A stretch of DNA of 64,000 nucleotides from Microbacterium foliorum (GTDB lineage Bacteria > Actinomycetota > Actinomycetes > Actinomycetales > Microbacteriaceae), in NCBI RefSeq assembly GCF_006385575.1, contig NZ_CP041040.1, forward strand, positions 1,240,001 to 1,304,000. The letters are read 5' to 3'. The notes beneath the pieces were generated by a model. That model saw only the letters and a program-made list of their open reading frames with translations. It was not told the DNA's origin and did not search any database. Shown piece by piece: positions 58,468-64,000 of this stretch (positions are counted from its first letter, which is position 1; every line of letters begins with the position of its first letter). The position numbers and the translations under genes are program-made.

Positions 58468-60228
58468 TCACGATGCGCAGCGCAGTTGTTCTCGAGAGGT
58501 CTCAGGCGTGGTCACCATCGGCGTGTGATCGACCACCGTGAGTCGCTCGCCCGCCCCGGTTCCCTGGAATTCGACGGTGATCCTGGATGATTCTCCCGGG
58601 GCCAGGAGCACCTCATGCTGAACCGCCGACCGGGAGCCGAGCAGAGCCGTCTGCACGCTCATCTCTTCACCGTCGCGGTCGATGTGAGACGGAGTCGCCC
58701 CCTCAGGGCCGTACACCGTGATCAGAGTGCGGGTCGACCCGGCGGGGACGCCGTAGAACCCGTCAGCGGTCACGTACGGCGGAAGGGAGGTCCCGGCGTC
58801 GGCCGGAGCGTCGTTCTTCCAGGTCACCGTCACCTGCGTGGTCGGTTCGCCATCGCAGGAACCGATCGAGGTCGTGATGTCGGCGTCGGCATAGAAGTCC
58901 ATCTTGCCGCCGGTGGTGTCGTTCAGCAGCACGCCGACGTGAGTCTGAGTGTCGTCCTCGGGCAGCGCCCCACCCAGGGTCGACGCTGACAGGATCGCCT
59001 CCTCATCCTCGTGAGCGCTCCAGATGCGGATGCGTCGCTCATCGGCGGACGCAGAGAGAGCTGCGACGAGATCCTTCGGATCCGCGCCGGTCAGCGCAGC
59101 GGACAGAAGCGCTCCCGCCGCCTGCGAGAAGATCTCGTCCTGTGCGATCGGATCGGGGACGGTGGCGTAGATCTCGGAGAGCAGCAGGTCGACCACGGTG
59201 TCCTCGGTGGCGGTGAACGGCCCGAACGTGAGCGGTCCTGTGGCAGCGAGGAGGTTCTCTGTCATCACGGCATCGACCGCGATGACACCGTCGACCGGCT
59301 GCCCGAAGCGGTTCTGCCATCGCGTCGCGATCGCGGGCCCAGCCTCGGTGAAGTCCGGGATGCTCGTCAGGTTCTGCATGTAGCGACCCGGACGATCCTC
59401 GAAGAGGGCGACGGTCGACTCGCTGAGGGGGATCGGCGTCTCGAGCGGGGGGAAGTCCTGAGTGGAGGCCTGCTGCACGAGCGTGATCCGGCCGTTCTCC
59501 GCGTGAAGAAGTGCGATGGCCCCGATGATTCCGCCCGAAGACCGCAGCTCCGCATTGTTCTGCATCGCGAGCACGTAGTTCCGGGGCCCTTCCGCGCCGA
59601 GCATGCTCGGCAGCAGCGCGGATGCTCCGTGCAGCGCTCCGACCACCGTGGCGGCCTGGGTGACCGTCGATCTCATCTCCCGCACGGCATCGGCGAGCGG
59701 GGGCAGGGTCGCATCCGCGTCGATCCCCAGCGCGCGCGTCTCGGCAGACGTCAGTGTCGCGCTCGCCTCGGCGAGCGAGGGCTCGATCTGCGCGAACGGC
59801 GCCAGGTCGACCGCTCCGCCCGAGAGCCCCAGACTCGCCAGGTCGAGTTCCTCGGCGGCCTCCAGAACGGGCACGAGAGCGTCCGAGGCGACGTCGTCGG
59901 CGATCTCGGCGACGTCGCTCACCGCCGAGAAGTTCGGGCCGAGCCACGGCAGGAGGCCGAATCCTTGCCAGACCGGGTCGGCGGTCAGGTCGTGGGCCGA
60001 CTGGGCATGGTGGGCGATGCGGGAGGAGAGCGACGCAGCCCTGTCGAGGTCGCCCTGGCCGATCGCCTGCTTGAGCTTCGACGACGACGCTGCGACCTCC
60101 TGCAGGCTGTTCACTGCCCCGATACCGCGGATGCCGACCCAGCCGATCGCGAGCACGATGAAGACCACGATCACGCCGATGGTCCACCGCAACCACCGAC
60201 GACGTACAGGCAGGCGTCCGTCACTCAC
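58468..60228 (-). CDS. DUF4012 membrane-anchored protein
   Basis: 586 residues from GTG. One N-terminal helix (about 13-35), then a coiled helical region and a DUF4012 domain (NYVLAMQNNAELRSSGGIIGA as the family signature, GPLTFGP, PVDGVIAVDAV). Found in actinobacteria near exopolysaccharide or wall-polymer genes; the function is unknown, possibly a lipid- or glycan-modifying hydrolase of the LCP-like fold. TTGAAT lies six bases before the start. Confidence 0.82.
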   Translation of the reverse strand: MSDGRLPVRRRWLRWTIGVIVVFIVLAIGWVGIRGIGAVNSLQEVAASSSKLKQAIGQGDLDRAASLSSRIAHHAQSAHDLTADPVWQGFGLLPWLGPNFSAVSDVAEIADDVASDALVPVLEAAEELDLASLGLSGGAVDLAPFAQIEPSLAEASATLTSAETRALGIDADATLPPLADAVREMRSTVTQAATVVGALHGASALLPSMLGAEGPRNYVLAMQNNAELRSSGGIIGAIALLHAENGRITLVQQASTQDFPPLETPIPLSESTVALFEDRPGRYMQNLTSIPDFTEAGPAIATRWQNRFGQPVDGVIAVDAVMTENLLAATGPLTFGPFTATEDTVVDLLLSEIYATVPDPIAQDEIFSQAAGALLSAALTGADPKDLVAALSASADERRIRIWSAHEDEEAILSASTLGGALPEDDTQTHVGVLLNDTTGGKMDFYADADITTSIGSCDGEPTTQVTVTWKNDAPADAGTSLPPYVTADGFYGVPAGSTRTLITVYGPEGATPSHIDRDGEEMSVQTALLGSRSAVQHEVLLAPGESSRITVEFQGTGAGERLTVVDHTPMVTTPETSREQLRCAS

Positions 60229-60234
60229 CCCTGC

Positions 60235-60240
60235 ATTCAA
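60235..60240 (-). promoter_or_regulatory. -10 box of the DUF4012 gene
   Basis: TTGAAT on the minus strand, six bases before GTG. Confidence 0.35.
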
Positions 60241-60324
60241 GCACGTAGCGGCATATCGGGGTGTCGACTGGCTCGATCCTCGTCGCTCGCGGTCACGCTC
60301 CCAGGTTCGGGGCGGTCGGGCGAT

Positions 60325-60330
60325 TACTGT
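60325..60330 (+). promoter_or_regulatory. -10 box of the GT4 gene (leaderless)
   Basis: TACTGT, six bases (tgtcgc) before the ATG. Confidence 0.5.
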
Positions 60331-60336
60331 TGTCGC

Positions 60337-61410
60337 ATGGGTGCTCGGCTGCGTGTGGTTCTTGATCAGCTGACGCATGTCGTGCACGCGGATCACGCAT
60401 CAGCGGCATCCGACCTCACCGCCGCGCTGATCTCGACAGCCCCCGCCGGTTGCGAGGTCGAGGCGATCGTCCCCTCCGGCGTCGAGGTGCCGATCACGGG
60501 TCTCTCGGATGTGCGCAGACTGTCGCTCGCGCGTCGAGAGCTCGCGGCGTCGTGGCAGCTGGGGATCGTGCGGGGGGTCGGCGGCGGTCTCATCCATTCG
60601 CCCACCCTGATGGCCCCGTTGGTGCGGCACGATCGCCTGCACGACCATGATCAGACCACAGTCACCCTGTGGGATCTGCAGGCGTGGGAAGAGCCGGACT
60701 CACTCTCGAAGAGCGCCGTCGCCTGGCAGCGGGCGATGCTGAAGAGGGCCGTCAAGCACGCGGATGCCGTCGTCGTGCCCTCGCATGCCGTCGGCGCGAG
60801 ATTGGAAGAGATCGCGAAGCTGAGCGGACGGATCCGCGTGATCCCTGGAGCTGCCCCGTGCAGCCTCGTCGTGCCGTTCGATGCGACCGCACGACGCGCC
60901 TCCCTGTCTCTGCCCTCGGGCTATGTGGTGCTCACGGGCTCCGCCGATTCGCTCGAGCACGGGTTCCGGGCGGCGATCTCTGCAGGCAGGGAAGCCGTCG
61001 TGCTCGACGCGCCTGAGGGCTCAGAGCCGAGGCTGGCCGAGGTCGCCGCGGCCGCAGGACTGCCCGAATCGAGGGCGCACATCCGCGGGTCGCTGTCGGT
61101 CGCGGATCGGGCGGCGGTGTTCGCAGGCGCATCCGCTCTGGTGGCCACCAGCTCGCACGCCGTGTGGCCGTGGCGTGCTCTAGAGGCGATGACTCTCGGA
61201 GTGCCCGTGGTCGCCGTCGACAGCGGAGTGCACCACGACGTGATCGCCGACGGGGGAGTCATCACCGCGCCGACGGACATGGCCGAAGCCGTGGCCGACG
61301 CCGTCGGTGACGGCGCGCGTCGTCTGAGCGTGCTCGGCGCCGACCGGTCACGGTCCTTCTCGTGGCTCGGCGCGGCGGAACGCGTGTGGGGATTGCACGC
61401 AGATCTGTGA
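60337..61410 (+). CDS. Family 4 glycosyltransferase
   Basis: 357 residues. GT-B fold: VVVPSHAVGARLEE (end of the acceptor domain), RIRVIPGAAPC and, in the donor domain, ALVATSSHAVWPWRALEAMTLGVPVVAVDSG with the nucleotide-sugar EPWGRAxxE-like segment weakly present (WPWRALEAMTLG). Sugar unknown; mannosyl- or glucosyl-transfer to a polymer intermediate is typical. ATG 60337 was chosen from -10 spacing and the conserved opening RVVLDQLTHVVH. Confidence 0.83.
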   Translation: MGARLRVVLDQLTHVVHADHASAASDLTAALISTAPAGCEVEAIVPSGVEVPITGLSDVRRLSLARRELAASWQLGIVRGVGGGLIHSPTLMAPLVRHDRLHDHDQTTVTLWDLQAWEEPDSLSKSAVAWQRAMLKRAVKHADAVVVPSHAVGARLEEIAKLSGRIRVIPGAAPCSLVVPFDATARRASLSLPSGYVVLTGSADSLEHGFRAAISAGREAVVLDAPEGSEPRLAEVAAAAGLPESRAHIRGSLSVADRAAVFAGASALVATSSHAVWPWRALEAMTLGVPVVAVDSGVHHDVIADGGVITAPTDMAEAVADAVGDGARRLSVLGADRSRSFSWLGAAERVWGLHADL

Positions 61411-61419
61411 GCTCTGGCA

Positions 61420-61434
61420 GCCCCGGTCCGGGGC
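61420..61434. repeat. Small palindrome between convergent genes
   Basis: GCCCCGG-T-CCGGGGC, 7-bp arms with a single-base centre, between the GT4 and ABC ATPase 3' ends. Possibly a weak bidirectional terminator. Confidence 0.4.
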
Positions 61435-61446
61435 GCCGAGGCCCGA

Positions 61447-62190
61447 TCAGGAACGCATGACCTCGACGGCTTCCGCGCTGGCGCCGTCGAAGCGCACCTT
61501 GCCCTTCTGAAGCAGGATGCCGCGATCGCACAGGTTCGACACCATGCTGAGATCGTGGCTGACGACGACGAGTGTCTTGCCTTGGTCATGCAGCTCGCGG
61601 ACGCGGGCGAGGCACTTCTTCTGGAAAGGCTCGTCGCCGACCGAGAGGATCTCGTCGATCAGCAGGACGTCCATCTCGGTGTGGATCGCCACGGAGAAGG
61701 CGAGTCTGAGGAACATGCCGGATGAATAGTGCTTCACCTCGGTGTCGATGAACTGCTCGATCTCGCTGAATGCGACGATCTCCTCGTACCGCGCCTCGGT
61801 CTCCTTCTTGCTCATGCCTAGGATCGCGGCATTGAGGAAGATGTTCTCGCGTCCGGACAGATCCGGGTGGAACCCCGCCCCGACCTCGATGAGGCCGGCG
61901 ACGCGGCCGCGAGTGAGCACGGTGCCGGCATCCGGTTCGAGCACCCCGGAGATCAGCTTCAGCATCGTCGACTTGCCGGATCCGTTGAACCCGAGCAGAG
62001 CGACGGATTCGCCCTGCTGGATCTCGAACGAGACGCCGTCGAGGGCATGGAAGTCCGTCGTCAGCGGCTTGCGGCGGATCGCAGCGAGAGCAGTCTCTTT
62101 GATCGAATGCGTGTGCCGGAGCTTGAAGGTCTTGTGGACGTCGTCGATGATGATCCGCGGGAGAGGCTGCGCATCAGAGATCTTGGGCAA
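61447..62190 (-). CDS. ABC transporter ATPase, TagH/Wzt type
   Basis: 247 residues. Walker A LLGFNGSGKS, signature HYSSGMFLRLAFSVA (teichoic/O-antigen exporter variant of LSGGQ), Walker B MDVLLIDEIL, H-loop VVVSHD. N-terminal KLRHTHSIKETALAAIRRK resembles TagH. No C-terminal carbohydrate-binding domain. With the permease upstream it exports a lipid-linked wall polymer across the membrane. It overlaps the permease by 17 bases. Confidence 0.9.
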   Translation of the reverse strand: MPKISDAQPLPRIIIDDVHKTFKLRHTHSIKETALAAIRRKPLTTDFHALDGVSFEIQQGESVALLGFNGSGKSTMLKLISGVLEPDAGTVLTRGRVAGLIEVGAGFHPDLSGRENIFLNAAILGMSKKETEARYEEIVAFSEIEQFIDTEVKHYSSGMFLRLAFSVAIHTEMDVLLIDEILSVGDEPFQKKCLARVRELHDQGKTLVVVSHDLSMVSNLCDRGILLQKGKVRFDGASAEAVEVMRS

Positions 62191-63007
62191 AGCGGCCCTC
62201 CAGTCGGCGGAAGACGAGCTGGCCGATGACCAGCGCGATGAGTGACGTCACGAGTGCGATGAGCCCGTACATCCATACGTCGGGGATCGGGGAGGCATCG
62301 GGTCCGAGCGGGAACCAGACTCCGTAGTGGAACAGCTCGACGGCGGCGGTGATCGGGTTCAGTCGATAGAGGACGAAGAGCCACTCGGGCACGACCCTGG
62401 CGACCTGTGTCCACTCGTACATCACGGGAGAGGCCCAGATCGCGACCATCACGATGATCTCGACGAAGCTCTGCGCGTCGCGGAACGTCACGTTGATGGA
62501 ACCGAAGAAGAGGCCGAGGCCGCTGGCCAGAACGGCGATGATCACGAGAGCCAGGAGGATCGCGCCCAGGGAGGCGAAAGAGGGAGCCCAGCCGAAGAAC
62601 AGCGAGATCGCGATGACGACGATGATCTGCGGCACCGTGTTCACGGCGGCGATCATCATGCTCGCGATCGGGAACATCTCGCGGGGCAGGTAGATCTTCT
62701 TGATGAGCGCCGCATTGTCGACCAGCGATCGGGTGCCGTTCGAGAACGCCTCGTTGAAGAAGGTCACGACGGTGATGCCGGAGAGCAGATAGATCGGGAA
62801 GAAGTCGACCCGGTCGTTCAGACCGAGGAAGACGCCGATCGCGACGAAGAAGACGACGAACTGCACGAGCGGCTTCACATACGACCAGAGCCACCCGAAG
62901 ATGGACCCCCGGTAGCGGATCTGCACTTCCTTGCGCACGATGAGCGAGAGCAGATGCCTTTGCCGGAAGACCTCGAGGAGTCCTCGATTCGCGCCAGGAG
63001 TCGTCAT
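62174..63007 (-). CDS. ABC-2 type polysaccharide/teichoic acid exporter permease
   Basis: 277 residues. Six hydrophobic helices and the TagG/Wzm pattern: LIVRKEVQIRYRGSIFGWLWS, SNGTRSLVDNAALIKKIYLPRE, FFGSINVTFRDAQSFVEI and VPEWLFVLYRLNPITAAVELF. Start: ATG 63007 (MTTPGANRG) fits family openings; an in-frame ATG at 63094 would add 29 residues with no resemblance, weak ribosome binding sites in both cases. Coupled to the ATPase gene downstream. Confidence 0.88.
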   Translation of the reverse strand: MTTPGANRGLLEVFRQRHLLSLIVRKEVQIRYRGSIFGWLWSYVKPLVQFVVFFVAIGVFLGLNDRVDFFPIYLLSGITVVTFFNEAFSNGTRSLVDNAALIKKIYLPREMFPIASMMIAAVNTVPQIIVVIAISLFFGWAPSFASLGAILLALVIIAVLASGLGLFFGSINVTFRDAQSFVEIIVMVAIWASPVMYEWTQVARVVPEWLFVLYRLNPITAAVELFHYGVWFPLGPDASPIPDVWMYGLIALVTSLIALVIGQLVFRRLEGRFAQDL

Positions 63008-63225
63008 TCTCTGGTCGTCGGCTGTGCGAGCCTGTTGCACCGCGATTCCACCTTCCGACGCGCCGACGGTCTCGGGCGCACCGTGAGCAATCATACGATC
63101 CCCGGCGCATCGTCCCTGGCAGATCGGTGGGGAAGCCGCGAACGCGCGGCACAGGCTCAACCCAGGGTCGGGCGCACCGTCGCTGGTAGGCTCGCGGTGG
63201 TCTCGTGCGTCCGTCGATCCGAAAG

Positions 63226-63231
63226 CAAACT
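63226..63231 (+). promoter_or_regulatory. -10-like box of the final glycosyltransferase gene
   Basis: CAAACT six bases before GTG 63238. A better TAGGCT lies at 63187-63192, about 45 bases before the start, and may be the real promoter. Confidence 0.3.
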
Positions 63232-63237
63232 GTATCC

Positions 63238-64000
63238 GTGACACCTCTTCAAGCCCTCGATCAGCCTGCACTCTTCCGTTTCGAGGACCCGCAGACGGGT
63301 GTGGATCTGTCGGAGCGCGAACGACGGCTCCTCGTCGGGGCTCTGAACTTCCATGCACTCATGGCGCCCCAGCGGACTCTGCGCATCCATCTCTATGACG
63401 GCTCGGTGGAGACGACTCCTCGGCTCACGGACGACAGCGCGTTCGACGGACTCTCGAGGAACAACCGTCACCGCATCGAGAGCTTCGACATCGTCAGCTC
63501 CGTCTCCGTCGAGGAGCGGGAGTCCGAGCGCACGGAGGCGGCGTCAGCCCGACTCGTCGCGTCGCCCACCCGGCACCTGCATGTGTCCTCCGACGGTGTT
63601 CTGAACTCCGACCCCTACCGCCCGCAGCGCCCTGGAATCATCGGCGGGATCGCGCGAAGCGTCAAGTCCCGCGCCCCGCTCCTCTACGACGATGCACGCG
63701 ATCTCTCGCTGCTCAGATTCAGACGCAAGCTCACGACGGCCATCGAGCCTCGCGACTACGATGCGGAGTTCCGCCGCGGCGGTGCGCACGAGGACGAGGT
63801 GATCGTGCCGGCAGGTCCGGTCCTCGAGGGCGCGCAGAAGGCCGTGATCATCGGCCTCCACTGGTTCGAGCTCGGCGGCGCTGAGCTCTGGGCCTTCGAG
63901 ACGGTGCGTCTGGTGCGTGAGGCGGGTCTGCTCCCCATCGTGCTGACGAATCGGGACTCGCACCAGCCGTGGGTCACTCGTCCCGAACTCGACGGGGCGC
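63238..64000 (+). CDS. Glycosyltransferase, 5' part (runs off the window)
   Basis: 254 residues from GTG, open to the right edge. The first 190 residues are an N-terminal domain of unknown fold (DLSERERRLLVGALNFHALM, then RTLRIHLYDGS). From about 200 it enters a GT-B opening, VIIGLHWFELGGAELWAFETV, typical of GT4 enzymes, followed by LLPIVLTNRDS. The catalytic part lies outside the window. It is divergent from the exporter permease across 230 bp, as in polymer export clusters. Confidence 0.75.
   Translation, partial: MTPLQALDQPALFRFEDPQTGVDLSERERRLLVGALNFHALMAPQRTLRIHLYDGSVETTPRLTDDSAFDGLSRNNRHRIESFDIVSSVSVEERESERTEAASARLVASPTRHLHVSSDGVLNSDPYRPQRPGIIGGIARSVKSRAPLLYDDARDLSLLRFRRKLTTAIEPRDYDAEFRRGGAHEDEVIVPAGPVLEGAQKAVIIGLHWFELGGAELWAFETVRLVREAGLLPIVLTNRDSHQPWVTRPELDGA

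Overview
The window is chromosomal DNA of a high-GC Gram-positive actinobacterium. Codon use (G/C third positions, many GTG starts), DAP-pathway genes, actinobacteria-specific families (DUF3117, DUF3107, UPF0182, AdnAB, a Lon-like PDZ protease, a zincin_2-family protein) and Mycobacterium-like gene order point to the family Microbacteriaceae, probably Microbacterium or a close relative. That placement is inference; no 16S or other taxonomic marker is present. The DNA is almost fully coding. No insertion sequence, phage gene, CRISPR array or rRNA was seen.

Layout. (1) 0-9 kb is lysine/DAP and central metabolism: ferredoxin fdxA, dapC, citrate synthase gltA, a DEAD-box helicase, divergent dapD and dapE, a membrane mannosyltransferase-like protein and DUF3117. 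(2) 9-20 kb holds an O-methyltransferase divergent from tatB, then a minus-strand operon (MgtE_N/CBS protein, DUF1003, mrp, small membrane protein), a plus-strand run of small envelope/stress proteins with a hydrolase and a VOC protein, a decayed phosphotransferase, Xaa-Pro aminopeptidase, an EEP-family phosphatase/nuclease and a PHP phosphoesterase. (3) 20-41 kb is a conserved genome-maintenance block: a second DEAD-box helicase, a ferritin-like protein, DUF3107, the double-strand-break resection motor-nuclease adnA-adnB, a phosphotransferase-fold pseudokinase, nudC, uvrD2, an orphan cyclodehydratase/ThiF-like zinc protein, a degenerate zincin_2 protein, a Lon-like PDZ protease and UPF0182. 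(4) 41-46 kb is accessory: an MmpS-like membrane protein, an unknown two-gene unit that looks like a secreted helical protein plus a DUF2004-like partner, the initiator tRNA, and a convergent nitrilase/aminotransferase pair. (5) 46-64 kb is dominated by the cell envelope: an HtrA protease, three CDP-glycerol glycerophosphotransferase-type proteins, glycosyltransferases, an LCP ligase, a sortase substrate with two sorting motifs, a DUF4012 protein and a TagGH/Wzm-Wzt-type ABC exporter. birA, a PH-domain protein and purK/purE sit among them.

Regulation visible in the DNA. About twenty genes have a -10-like hexamer (usually TAnnnT) placed exactly 6-7 nt before the start codon, the signature of leaderless transcription. 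In the best case (47.7 kb) the -10 box is the loop of an 18-bp perfect inverted repeat whose right arm contains the start codon, so the terminator of htrA and the promoter and start of the next gene are the same DNA. gltA has a 7+6+7 dyad lying in its promoter.

The least explained items are the 41.9-43.7 kb gene pair, the conserved cyclodehydratase-like protein with no RiPP precursor, the pseudokinase between adnB and nudC, the double sorting signal at 57.8 kb, and the promoter-in-terminator structure at 47.7 kb.
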